Positions 33,650-44,261 of a DNA stretch of 64,000 nt are shown in pieces. The DNA lies in the NCBI GenBank assembly GCA_963576565.1, contig OY755044.1:40507235-40571234 (forward strand), given 5' to 3'. The stretch comes from Aspidapion aeneum. Taxonomy: Eukaryota > Arthropoda > Insecta > Coleoptera > Brentidae. The notes beneath the pieces were generated by a model that had not been told where the DNA came from, searched no databases, and saw only the letters and a program-made list of their open reading frames with translations. The translations under genes and the position numbers were made by a program. The first letter of the stretch is position 1. Every line of letters begins with the position of its first letter.

Positions 33650-34150
33650 GTAATGCAACTCTTTTTATTATAATATATATCGCAGTAGCTCTAAAAAATT
33701 GGGAACGTAAACTACTCGGCATGGGAATACAACTTAAAGACCGATTTACCATATACACACTACAGTTTGCTGACGACCAAGTAATTGTAGCTAATGATAA
33801 AAAAGACATGGAGAATATGATGAGAAAGTTAACGGAAGAATACCAAAAGGGGAGGTTAACAGTGAACGTGGGCAAGACACAGTACTTATGTATTGGAAAC
33901 GAATCAAGTCAGTTAGAACTTGGGTGTCACATTTGATAAGACATAAACAGACTATAAAGAACAGGAAAAAAGAATATTAAAAGCAAAAAAGGCTATTGGA
34001 TGTCTTAACAGTATTTTATGGAGCAGAGATATAAAACAGAATATAAAATGTAACATATATGAAACAATGGTGAAATGCACGCTGTTGTATGGAATAGAGA
34101 CTTGTCGCTTAACAGAAAAATACAAAACGAAAATGGAAAGTGTCAAAACC
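33650..34150 (+). pseudogene. RTE-like LINE reverse transcriptase fragment with FADD box
   Basis: The plus strand encodes MGIQLKDRFTIYTLQFADDQ, VIVANDKKDMENMMRKLTEE and KTQYLCIG. Here the catalytic FADD is intact, unlike the copy at 1-850. Further on are NSILWSRD-like and LLYGIETCRLTEKYKTKMES segments. It is cut near 34150 by the GTACGT-rich element. Stops separate the parts, so it is dead. Confidence 0.8.
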
Positions 34151-34154
34151 CAGA

Positions 34155-34920
34155 CAGCACACTTCGTCCCAGGGACGTACATTTTATGTTCATTTTACGT
34201 CGGACGTCCCAGGACCAATAAAGAACGCTACTATGTACGTACTATTGTGTACGTACATAGTACGTCCACTAGCTACATACATTTTACGTACCTTTTACGT
34301 CGGTAATTCTCGGGACCAATAAGGTACGTACTGTGGACGTACAAATGTGTACGTCCATGGTACGTACACTAGGTACGCATAAAGTACGAACAGTTTACGT
34401 TCATTTTAGAGATGTGTTTCCGAATATTTAACAAAGGATTTTGCTAATAGATGGCGTACACTAGTTAACATTTAATGGCATTGTTAGAGATATATTACTT
34501 AAATATTAAATCAAGCAAAACAAACTTCAAATCTATCGAGAGTTCGAGCCTCGAGGTAAAATTGGACGATCCACTCTAAAGTAGGAATGTTCAGGAAGCC
34601 GGAATTGTTTTAAATGGTACCTAGTCCTAATCCCCCACTTTCTTTTTCTTAATTTGATGTCTTATGTACGTACATACCATGCACGTCTAGGGTACGTACA
34701 TTTTAGGTACTACATACGTACCATGTACGTCTGAAATACGTACATTTTACGTTTAGTACGAGTTTTTACGTAAGTAGTACGTACATTCGTCCAAAATACG
34801 TCGGATGTACGTACATAGTACGTACTTCAGTACGTCCATAGTACGTAGAAATCGAAGGAAAATAATGGCTAAAGTTACGTCCCTACGACGTACATATGTG
34901 GACGTAAGTACAACAAAATA
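34155..34920. mobile_element. Unclassified element with GTACGT-rich arms
   Basis: Two arms (34166-34415 and 34660-34915) are dominated by the palindromic words GTACGT/TACGTA and variants (acgtacattttacgtt, gtacgtccatagtacgta) in every orientation. They flank about 250 bp of ordinary sequence (34416-34660). cccagggacgtac near the left edge is mirrored by acgtccctacgacgtac near the right edge. It interrupts an RTE-like LINE after KMESVKTQ. No ORF of its own is convincing. TSD not resolved. Confidence 0.6.
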
Positions 34921-34929
34921 TCTCAAAAA

Positions 34930-36300
34930 CTGCAACTTTGACAAACTTTGACGTTATAACAGATTTAAAAATATAATTTTTAATCTAAATTTAAAACCCG
35001 CGTTTTGCTAGCTACTTTGATTCTCGAATTATGATGTTTTAGAATTATTCAACCCCCCCTTCTAACCGATTTAACCCCACAACTTCCACCAAAAACTGAT
35101 GGCCTTATTCTTGTGTCCCGCAAAATGTTTGTGGCAAATTTGATTAAAACTGGTTTATACACAAAACTTGGTTGTTAGGCTTTTTTGACCCAAATTAACT
35201 TATACTGAATGAAATGGCCAAAATTTTTAATTTATCTAATTTATCGTTTTTCTTAAATTTTTCAAAGATATAAAAATGTTCAGATTTCCTCAAAGGTGTA
35301 CTCAAAGTAATATATTTTAAAAAATAATTCAGGATCGTGGCCGTGTGTCAAAGAATTATTGTGCTTTATTTTTAAAAAACCGGTTTGGCGGTTTTTCAGT
35401 AGTTGCGTTCCAGTAGACAGAAAGCATCATGAAACATTTTTTGTTTTTATACTTTGATACGTTTTGACCCAAATAATCCATATTTGGTTAAAAAAAACTA
35501 ACTGCTTTTATTGTCAATCCCAAGCACTAGTCAGTCAATAGGAATAAAAATTCAATTAAAGAGGCCATCGAAATAAAGTGCATATTTTTATTTAGAGCGC
35601 GGCCCTCCATCGCGATTGGTTGTTTCTTAATTTGGTTAGTAGTGCCGTATTGCTAAACAACAGGCAATTGACCAGAAATAGCACTGGAAAATTTTAAAGG
35701 TTAGTTTTAAAACAACAATTAGCACTTTTACAAAATCTAACTAATTAAATAACAAATACAATATCAAATAATAAATAAAAGACGCGAACATTTTGTAAAA
35801 TATTGCAAAATAATTCCATAAATCTCATTTATTGTTTCTTCAACTTGATTTATCTGAATTAACTGCAAATAAATTTTTATGAGTTATTTGTTTTCTTTTT
35901 CACAAAAAATAAGCATGTTTTTCTGAAAAACAATGCATAGTCGAGTAGGTAACCACTATGATAGTAGCAATAATTTTGTATAAGGAATTTTAATTAAAAA
36001 AAATAATAAATGGTTTTAGGATTTTTAATGGTTTTTAGGCGTGATATTTGAGCAACGAACATACAGTATAGCTTTTACCAAAGGCTGTGCTCGAGTGCGC
36101 TCATTTACACTCTCGTTCAAGCAGTGCTGACTCGAATCCCCCCCCCCCAAATAATTTCAAAACTGTTAAAGAGGTTTCTCAGTAAACAATACAAGAAAAA
36201 AATGCACAATACGCAACTGATCGGGCAAAAACACACATGTGCTTCCCACAACGATCGACGAGCAACCTCAAAAGTGTGGCTCTTCTGTGGAGCAACTGTT
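34930..36300. other. AT-rich intergenic DNA, nothing recognised
   Basis: No domain-bearing frame and no clear TIR pair. A C9 run is at 36139-36147. Confidence 0.3.
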
Positions 36301-36302
36301 AA

Positions 36303-36347
36303 CACAGAAAAAAAAGCTGCGGTTCGGTCTGCCTGAATTAAGCTATG
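36303..36347. repeat. Inverted copy of the 19306-19360 repeat
   Basis: gctgcggttcggtctgcctg followed by aattaagctatg is the reverse complement of the block at 19306-19360. Confidence 0.5.
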
Positions 36348-36349
36348 AC

Positions 36350-37270
36350 TGTTAATTTCTGCTCTATGACCAGTGTTGCCAGATCAAAAAATAATTCACC
36401 AGTCACATGCTATAAAACTTTCCAAAAAAAATATATATTTTTACATAGAGACCGTGTATGTAGGTACGAGATATTAATTAAGAAATATATCATACATACA
36501 GAATCTTTAAATTACACGAGATACGAACAATAATAAAATACAAATTTACTGTTTTAAAATATGTTTTATTGTAGCCAAAAACAAAGTTAACAAAAACTAA
36601 CAAATTTCAACCTATTTATACATGTTACTATTGTTTGTTAATAATATCTGTGGTTAACAAAAAATTATAACAGTTATTACTGTTACTTTTTGTTTGATAT
36701 GCCTAGGTTACAAAGTCTTTTATAGTCAAGAGGAAGAAATATATTTTTTTTTTTCAACTTTTTATTTAAATAGGCTTTAAAATCACCAGAATTCAGTCTT
36801 TTTAACAAAGTTTTCACTATTTCACCAAATGGGTTGAAAAACACCTAGCACCTATCCCATTTTGCCCGCCTTTCCCCTATCATCGTCAATCCCTCTCAAA
36901 GGAAAAGAGTTGTTAAATTCATCATATAAGTCATACTGAACAGATGGAATCAGGAAAAGGATATTGACATAATGTAGAAGTTAATTGAAATTAACTTACA
37001 ATACTAATTATAAGCTCAGATTTGAAGGAGGGGTAACGGGGTAATTACCCCCTCCTAGAATAAATATAAACAGTTTTAGTAAATAATTAAAGAGCTAATT
37101 CAGATCTGCGCTTGTAGATAACTAACACACTATTTAAGTAACTAAAGCTACTTTTCCACCTACAGCAACATTGCGCAACTTTTTTGCTCTATTGCCTGTT
37201 TCCAAAAATGTTCCTCAAAGTTACTGAATGTAGCTGCAAAGCAAAACTCGGTAACAAGACGAAAGAGAAT
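36350..37270. other. Unassigned, with one hAT-like terminus
   Basis: cagtgttgccagatcaaaaa at 36372 matches the left end of the 58370 element, but no right end with matching duplication was found. 37146-37270 contains words (gcaac, ttcctcaaag, gctgcaaagc) similar to the neighbouring Harbinger-like element and may be a partial copy. Confidence 0.35.
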
Positions 37271-37273
37271 TAA

Positions 37274-38047
37274 GCCATGTCCACACCAAAGAATCACAGA
37301 GGAACATTTTATTGCTGGTTGTCGCAACCTGTCTATGGAAACAGAAACAACAGCAAAAGTTCCGTAAACATTCTGTCTACACCAAAGTAACTCATCTTGA
37401 GAATGTTTCGTTGTGTTGCTGCAACAGGAAACGTTGTGTCTACACCAGTGCAGTGTGTGATCCTAGTTTCTAAACAATGTGGTGCGACGAAGATTTACAG
37501 GCAGCAGCAACTTTCTTTTAACTTTATCAACACTAAGACCATCGTTAATCCCATTGCATATCTCCACCCACAAATCCTGTTTTTTGTAACGGTCTTTATA
37601 CTTTTTATCCCGTGGATTCCACAAACACTCGGCAGTTTGGTATAATTCAAATAACCATATTATATTTTCGGTTGTCCATTTAAACGGCATGTTTTTTATT
37701 GCTAGTTAATGTTTTTAATATTGATAAACTAAATCAAGTTGAGCGATATTTTCGGCAACGACGCGTCGGCTTCACGACACAAGTTTCGAGTTTTAGGAAC
37801 AAGCAACAAAATGTCCACGCTGATAAAAATACCGTTAAGAAACAAAAAATGTTTACCAATGTTTCTATATCTCCTTTGATCTTTGCCGCTAAATATGGAA
37901 ACAAGCAACTTATAGGAACTTTTGTTGCTGCAACAGTAAACAACGAGGAACTTAAATTAACTTTTGGCAACATTCAGGGATAAGTTCCAGGAACACGCAA
38001 CATAAACATAATGTTCCTATGTGTTGCTTTCGGTGTGGACGTGGCTT
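37274..38047. mobile_element. PIF/Harbinger-like element, TAA TSD
   Basis: The left end GCCATGTCCACACCAAAG pairs with the right end (reverse strand) GCCACGTCCACACCGAAAGC, and aggaacatt follows in both arms. TAA stands on each side (37271-37273, 38048-38050), the TWA target typical of PIF/Harbinger. At about 780 bp it is internally deleted; no DDE transposase is left, but a MADF-domain remnant is present on the minus strand. Confidence 0.7.
37463..37690 (-). pseudogene. MADF (Myb/SANT-like) domain remnant of a Harbinger-like element
   Basis: The 75-codon minus-strand frame starts MPFKWTTENIIWLFELYQTA, then CLWNPRDKKYKDRYKKQDLW and VEICNGIN...VDKVKRKLL. The spacing of W, ELY, LW, YK, W and VKxK matches the first two helices of MADF domains. 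PIF/Harbinger elements encode such a DNA-binding protein next to the transposase. The third helix (LRxxFxRE) is replaced by unrelated sequence and a stop, so it is truncated. Confidence 0.65.
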
Positions 38048-38059
38048 TAAGTTGATATG

Positions 38060-39825
38060 TGGTGCAAATATGGTGGAAACATATCAAAAAGTTGCTCAAT
38101 GTGAATTAAATAACTGATTTTGGTTCAATTAATGGAAACAAAGTTATTAAGTCTGAAATTTGGAAAATTAAAAGCATCCTTCTCTTTAGTCAATAACTAT
38201 AATTAAAATGTATTTAATTTTACAGTTTGACGTAGGTAAATTTATTACAAAATAATGCAAAACAACTGGATTTTCATTATTATAAGCAATGTTTAAATAC
38301 CTAGTTGGTATTTAGGGTCTTATTCTTTTTCAAAAAGAAAAAACCACATACAAAAATAGCAAAATTTCCACTCTTTTCTGTTTTTGAAAGGTGCATGTTT
38401 CACACGCATACTATGGATTTTTATTTTTCTGTCTGGAGACGGAAATATTTTCATTTCTAGAGAGGAAATTGACTTGAAGTCCTATAACCTTGTCAATGTC
38501 AATATCAAAAGCCAATGTTTTGACACACATATTTTTCTCGCTAGAGAAGAAAATATTTTTGTATCTAGAAACAATAATAATAAAAATAACAAGGAAATTT
38601 AAGTTAATCGGGATTTACTGAAATAAAGCCATGCAATAATAGTGTCAGGCAGTGTCACAGATTTACATTGCAAGCAGTTGATCTTTTAAAATTGACATAT
38701 TAAAGTCGATCTTAAAACTAAGTCGTTTATTTATCTATAATTAAAGTCGACAGTATTCATTTCGGTTCGTATAGTAAACGAAATCCTTATATGTTTAGGT
38801 GCAGACATTGAGTTGTATAACGCCCTAAAAGGGCGTTAGAGACGGAAAGACAAGGCATTTTTTATTGACCCTATCCAATTTGGTTCCTATGGTCGGGTAT
38901 TTCTTTTACAATAAAAACAGAGATAGACATTATTGAACATGTGAAACGGACAAAGATAGGGTGATTTTGCATGCTAATAATACCCTAGATAATATAAGGG
39001 TACTTTTATCTCTTTCACACTGACGGCATAAGTGCGACAGAAAAGCAGCTGGCTACCTTTAATCCACCTGCCGTATTTTGAGTGATTCTACCTGTTAGTC
39101 CGTGTATACAGGGAAAACTGATAGACAATGTTGTCTAAGTACGGAAATGATTTTTTTTGAATTTTGTGCGGGAATATTACAAAAAGAAATCTTAAAACGT
39201 TTAAAAACAAGTTTAGAAGTAACTATTTGAGTTTAAACATGGTCCAAAATTGTTTTTTGTGCAAAAGAAGAAAAAAAATCCATAAAAAAACAACATTTCA
39301 TGGGTAAGTCGTCTTGACAGATAGTTTTTCCTAAAACACGAGAAAGTTCAGTAGCGTCACGATAGATAGTTTTTTCTGCGACCGTGCGATTTTACCCTCA
39401 CACATTTTGATTCAGAAAGTGTCACTTCCCCGCACTTTTTTTTGCATTGCATGAAAATTAACAAAAAGTATTTGATTTTCTTAAAAATGATTTCTTTTTA
39501 AATTCTTACATACCGATTTTTATCCAGTTGTTTTTGTTTTTTCGAACCAAACTTTTGACATGTCACGGTCAAGTTTCATACAACTTGATGAATTGTTACA
39601 CACACTGATCTATGTTTTTATAAATTTCGATAAATTTAATGTTTTTTGCGGACTTTACAGTAATTTTAAGTTAAATTTTGGTCTTTCATCGCGAAAGTAT
39701 ATATTTATTATTATATGACCACCGCGACCGGTCTACAGGCCGGTATCATATGTTTATGTCCTAATGTCATTTGACTATCATGCTGTCTTACTTAATAAGG
39801 TCACTTAGTTTAATTAATAATTTTG
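38060..39825. other. AT-rich intergenic DNA, nothing recognised
   Basis: Short phrases repeat (ctagagaggaaattga/ctagagaagaaaatat near 38457 and 38541; gccctaaaagggcgtta palindrome at 38822) but no gene or element boundary could be supported. Confidence 0.3.
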
Positions 39826-39831
39826 TCCTAC

Positions 39832-40441
39832 CAGGGCTATCAAAATGGACGGGCCACGATCCTCCACTTTGTTGACGTCACATCCGGGGCTGATTTTTTT
39901 TTGATGGTCACGTTACGACACAGCTGATTGTCTTTAAAATATTGAAGTTGGAATGACGGTTCATGGATATTTGATTTTTTTTAAATAAAGCCGTTTTTGA
40001 GATTGTTTTTACTATATTCTGGCAGAACAATTTTTTTTAAATGTATAGTAAGCCCTAATTTTTCATAGCCGCTTCATTAGCTCACACAAAAATTAAGTTT
40101 AAAGGAGAAGCGAATGTGACAATCACATATGACAAAGTCAAATACATGCCAAATATAACAGTTGGCATGTGGTACATGGCGGGTAATTTGAATTAAAAAT
40201 AAGAAATGCTAAATCTTGAAGATTTTAACCTTTTAATCATGTTGCTTCCTTACAAACCTTTGGTGGAATATCGGGATGGTGTCTGAGAATATTTCAGTTA
40301 AATTTTGCGGAAATCTGTAGTGCCATTTTGAAAATATCATAAAAAAACGTCTGACCTCCCATAAGACCCAATGTAAAATTCAGCCCCGGGAGAACAGCTG
40401 ATTTTTTCAGGGTCGTGGCCTCTATTTTTGTGTTGGCCTTG
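39832..40441. mobile_element. hAT-like element, near 8-bp TSD (tgtcctac/ggtcctac)
   Basis: The left end CAGGGCTATCAAAATGGACG with ggccacgatcc and ggggctgatttttt pairs with the right end, read on the minus strand AAGGCCAACACAAAAATAGA, ggccacgacc, aaaaaatcagctg and ccggggctgaat. GTCCTAC flanks it at 39825-39831 and 40442-40448. No transposase motifs seen in 610 bp. Confidence 0.6.
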
Positions 40442-40737
40442 GTCCTACATAATATAAAAGAAGAATAGAAACCAACAAAAAATTTGTGACACTTCGATTA
40501 CCCATTTTCTTTGATTGCGATGGATTAGGGTGACCAGATTACGGTTTATTAGGGTGCCCAGAGTGCGCAAAAAAAGATTTTGAAAAATTTCCCTAAAAAA
40601 ATTGAAGACCAAACACTCACTCGCCACTCAATGTTTATGGTCGCATACACTAATCCTAACTCGATTTCCGACGATTATGGACAATGGTTACCCCCTGGAC
40701 ATAAACCTAACAACTTTTACTATATTTATTAACAATA

Positions 40738-41044
40738 GGTAGGTTAGGTTTGGTTAGGTTGGGTTAGGTTGGGCTGGGTTGGGTTAGGTTGGGTTAGGTT
40801 GGGTTAGGTTGGGTTAGGTTGGGTTAGGTTGGGTTAGGTTGGGTTAGGTTGGGTTAGGTTGGGTTAGGTTGGGTTAGGTTGGGTTAGGTTGGGTTAGGTT
40901 GGGTTAGGTTGGGTTAGGTTGGGTTAGGTTGGGTTAGGTTGGGTTAGGTTGGGTTAGGTTGGGTTAGGTTGGGTTAGGTTGGGTTAGGTTGGGTTAGGTT
41001 GGGTTAGGTTATGTTAGGTTGGGTTAGGTTGGGTTAGGTTGGTT
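40738..41044. repeat. Telomere-like decamer array (TTAGGTTGGG)n
   Basis: From 40761 to 41040 there are 28 consecutive decamers, 26 of them identical (gggttaggtt). Each decamer contains TTAGG, the usual arthropod telomeric pentamer, separated by TTGGG. The plus strand is the G-rich strand. The edges decay into ggttcag/ggttcgg variants. No telomere-associated gene is nearby, so it is interstitial. Confidence 0.95.
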
Positions 41045-41089
41045 CAGTTTGAGTATGTTCGGTTAGGTTCCGCTAGGATTGTTTAGGTT

Positions 41090-41215
41090 AGGTTTAGCTA
41101 TATTCGGTTAGGTTCGGTTCAGTTTAAGCAAATCGAACCGAACCAAACCGAACCGTTAGATTCGGTTTGATTTGGTTCATTTCGATACGGATGGGTTCAG
41201 TTTGCTTTTGTTCAG
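41090..41215. repeat. GGTTCGG/CCGAACC-rich inverted block
   Basis: ttcggttaggttcggttcag is followed by cgaaccgaaccaaaccgaac, giving a self-complementary block. A similar block is at 43095-43160 (ggttcggtataaaagcggac, cgaaccgaac). It could be the ends of a shared element or decay products of the decamer array. Confidence 0.5.
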
Positions 41216-41712
41216 TTAGACCTTCGATAAATTTTAAAAAAGTAAATAATTATTAATTTTTAGTGTTTTAAGGAATAAAAATTGATATAATGTTCAATTA
41301 AACTAATTTTTATTTGTAAAAATGTAGGAATCATAATTTTCTTGATTTTGTTTTGAATTTCATGCTTTTTTAAAAATTGTGCATTTTCATAAAAGGACCA
41401 AAAAAACTGACCCGATTTGGATCAGTGACCTTAGTTATTTCAAGTTTTTGTTGACAGCTGATAGACGTCAGGGACCGTTTTGTTTCAGTTTGAAATGAGA
41501 AAATGCTTCTTTTGTAGCAATTTGTATGGGTTTTAATGGGGTTTTAAGAATGTTTCAATTTCAATTTTTTTAACAAAATCAACGATAGTCCGCAATTTTT
41601 TTTTTAGAAATCACTATAAAATGGTCTAAAATTATCATTTTTCAAAAAACTTCGTAGTTTTAAGAAAGGTGGTAAAACGTACCAGACCCCTGATATGTGT
41701 TGCAGTCTAGGA

Positions 41713-42137
41713 CAACTGGGCGCCGCCAACTCGGCGCCACCAACTGGGCGGCAGGCCAACTGGGCACCGGGCCAACTTGACGCCGAGCCAACTGGGCGCC
41801 GGACTAAAATATTTTTTCTTGATAAAATGTTCAGATGAAAAACAACCTTAAAAAAATTAAAGTGGCGGATCCAAAATGGCGGACTTTCTTATTTATGCAT
41901 CGATATGTATCGATTATGGAACTTGGCGGTGTTTCAAGTCGCAGAACACTACATCTACCAAATTTCAACACTCGACTTAATAGATGTTGAAAGTTTTGTA
42001 TAAATAACATATTTATTTTGTTTTTATCTGCACATTTTATCGAAAAAAAAATAGTCCGGCGCTGAGTTGGCCCGGCGCCCATTAGGCCCGGCGTGGCGCC
42101 CTGTTGGCGGCGCCGAGTTGGCCCGGCGCCCGGTTGT
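41713..42137. mobile_element. GC-rich foldback element built of AACTGGGCGCCGGGCC units
   Basis: The left arm has about six 14-17-bp units (aactgggcgccgcc, aactcggcgccacc, aactgggcaccgggcc and similar). The right arm has about five in reverse complement (ggcccggcgcccatta, ggcggcgccgagtt). Outer ends GACAACTGGGCGCCG / GGCGCCCGGTTGTT and inner edges (tagtccggcgc; gcgccggacta) are inverted. The middle is about 230 bp of AT-rich DNA. It is an island of high GC in AT-rich surroundings. No TSD was seen and no family is known to me. Confidence 0.7.
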
Positions 42138-42299
42138 TCCATTTCGAATTGAAATTTTTAGTTCCGAAATTTCATCTGACTCGAGCATAACTTGTAGTCC
42201 ACCCAAGAAAAGAAGAGTTGAAGAAGACCCTTGTTCAAAGAAAGAAAATATTTTACCTGGAAGGTACAACATTTGTAAAGTTCTAAGATGAAAACAATA

Positions 42300-43090
42300 A
42301 TTTTAATACATCCACTGCACTTAGCATGCTTAGAAATTCTTTTTACTCTTTTTTTTTACTGAAGAGAATTTTGTAAACACACACAAGTAAGTATTCATGA
42401 ATTATTTATTATTCAAACAGAAAATTGTTGATAAAAAAATTCTAGTGGAATTCAAAATTTTTATTTTGCGCCGCCACTGCCCTTTTTTATCCAAGACAAG
42501 CAAATAGAATATTTTTGCGATGTTGCATGTTTCCGGACTCACCAAACCGAAATTCTATTTTCATCCCTATTTTGCTCATTAAATTCTTACTTGTATTTGG
42601 TCAATTGCGATAAAAGCTTGATATAATGGCAATTTTGGCCCATGCCGGGTCTACCCGTAGGGTATAGAAGTCAATGGGTGCAGAGTATAACGTCCTATGG
42701 CGATCCAATTTGAATTAGAAAATATAACTATACAGAATAAATAATCATAAGAACTGCATTCTTTTTTTGCATAAACCCCAATAAAGCTAATTAATTTACT
42801 CTCTGAACAATATTGAAAATCACGCTATAGTCCATTAGTAAAAAAAAATGCTTCGCATTTTAATCGTGTTTTATGCGTGTTAAATGCATTTATTAAACAC
42901 ATGCGAGAAAAAGACTTTTAAGAGATGCACGTTTTTTAAATTTGGGACAATTTTACCATAAAACATCTTTATTTATGGTTTTCTGCACCTTGTATATAGA
43001 AAGTGCACATTGTGCACACATTGTTAATCCACAATCAAACGATATGCGATTTGGCTAACTTCGTTTCTAATTTGCCATACCACAAGCCGT
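42300..43090. other. AT-rich intergenic DNA, nothing recognised
   Basis: No coding motifs or repeat boundaries supported. Confidence 0.3.
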
Positions 43091-43194
43091 GAAAATCAGA
43101 AGTTTGGTTTGGTTCGGTATAAAAGCGGACCGAACCGAACTATTCTGTGCGGTTCGGTTCCAAATTTGCCCGAATATCCCTGCAAATTATCGTT

Positions 43195-43315
43195 CCAACG
43201 GTGGTTGTGGTAGTTTGCCGGTCATTTGTCGTTATTTCCCGGGAATGCGACAATTCGCCGCGACGGATTTGCCGCGGGGACAATTTGCAGCTGACCAATT
43301 CGCCGCGAGAATTTT
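43195..43315. repeat. GC-rich tandem-like block (aattcgccgcg units)
   Basis: gcgacaattcgccgcgacgg, atttgccgcggggac, aatttgcagctgacc and aattcgccgcgagaa are successive variants of a 15-17-bp unit. Organisation resembles one arm of the 41713 foldback, with a different motif and no opposing arm. Confidence 0.5.
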
Positions 43316-43805
43316 CAAAAAATTTTATTTTAATGTTTTGTGTGTAGTATATTCTTGAAAAAATTTTTAAAAAATTAGAAAAATTCTTTTTTGTTATTAG
43401 TTTTTGAAAACTGCTTTTTGAAAAAATATGGAAAAAAAATATATTTTCTTAAAAATTAGTTGAATTATTTTTTGGTATTAGCACAGTGTGCCTGAATGAG
43501 GTAGAGGTTACATAAAAATGGTTCCAAAAACTAACTGCACATTTTGAATATGGACTCTTTCCTGACTTCAGAGCCATATTCATATAAATAATCCTCTTCT
43601 CGAAATTTTTGACATTTTTCTAGTTATTCTAGGCGATGGTTCCTGTCATGTGTGACGTAATATGAGCACTCAGTTTGACTGCGGGGATATCTTAAGCACC
43701 CAGAGTAGTATAAAAAAAGTTAGGTTACGTGGTCGAACTCATGGTCGTTTGGCGGCCATCTTTGAAAATGGCCGCCAAATTAATAGATTTGTTGTTTAAG
43801 TGTAT

Positions 43806-44238
43806 TGTTACGGGTTCACAATCATTAATTAAAACTCGCAATTGTTGCAAACGATACGTCAATTTATTTCGACAAATTATGTACAAAAACACGCACTTAA
43901 ACTTACTAATAACTTGCTAATAATTCACTACTTTAATCCGCCTATTAACTTCGCGTTAACATCTAGCGATCACTACCATTGATTATCTTTGACTGACTCC
44001 TTACGCGGCGTCCGGCCCTATATATAGGGTCTGCCAACTATTCGAGAACCATCCATCCTGCTTCGATTCACGAGCATTCTCGTCTCTTCCAGAAAGTACG
44101 CGGCAATGCATGAGTTTGTCATAGATAACGCAACTAAAACCTAGACTAAGAATACAACCTTAAGATAAATCAACCTAATACTACACTAGACCTAAATAAA
44201 TTCTAACTATAAAATTTAAATAACTTAAATTTGTAACA
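43806..44238 (-). repeat. 3' LTR of the gypsy element
   Basis: Begins TGTTACGGGTTCACAATCAT and ends AACTTAAATTTGTAACA on the plus strand, so TG...CA-type ends are kept in both orientations. It matches the right LTR closely, with about a dozen substitutions seen by eye plus a roughly 10-bp length difference near the end. A tatatataggg box near 44020 is present in both. Confidence 0.95.
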
Positions 44239-44255
44239 CTATCCTCCTCTTCAGG
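44239..44255 (-). promoter_or_regulatory. Polypurine tract of the gypsy element
   Basis: Read on the minus strand, GAAGAGGAGGATAG immediately precedes the LTR start TGTTACAAATTT, the expected position and composition of the plus-strand primer. Confidence 0.75.
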
Positions 44256-44261
44256 TTTGAT

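Noticed and set aside
36117..36336. Short frames on both strands as a 5' exon of the host gene
   Set aside because: No donor in the required phase and no PTB-adaptor N-terminal similarity; sequence includes a C run and a dispersed repeat.
40738..41044. A true chromosome end
   Set aside because: About 23 kb of ordinary sequence follows the array and no subtelomeric retrotransposon cluster is present.
41831..42291. Overlapping frames in the GC-rich foldback
   Set aside because: They read through the repeat units and give Gly/Arg/Pro-rich low-complexity peptides.
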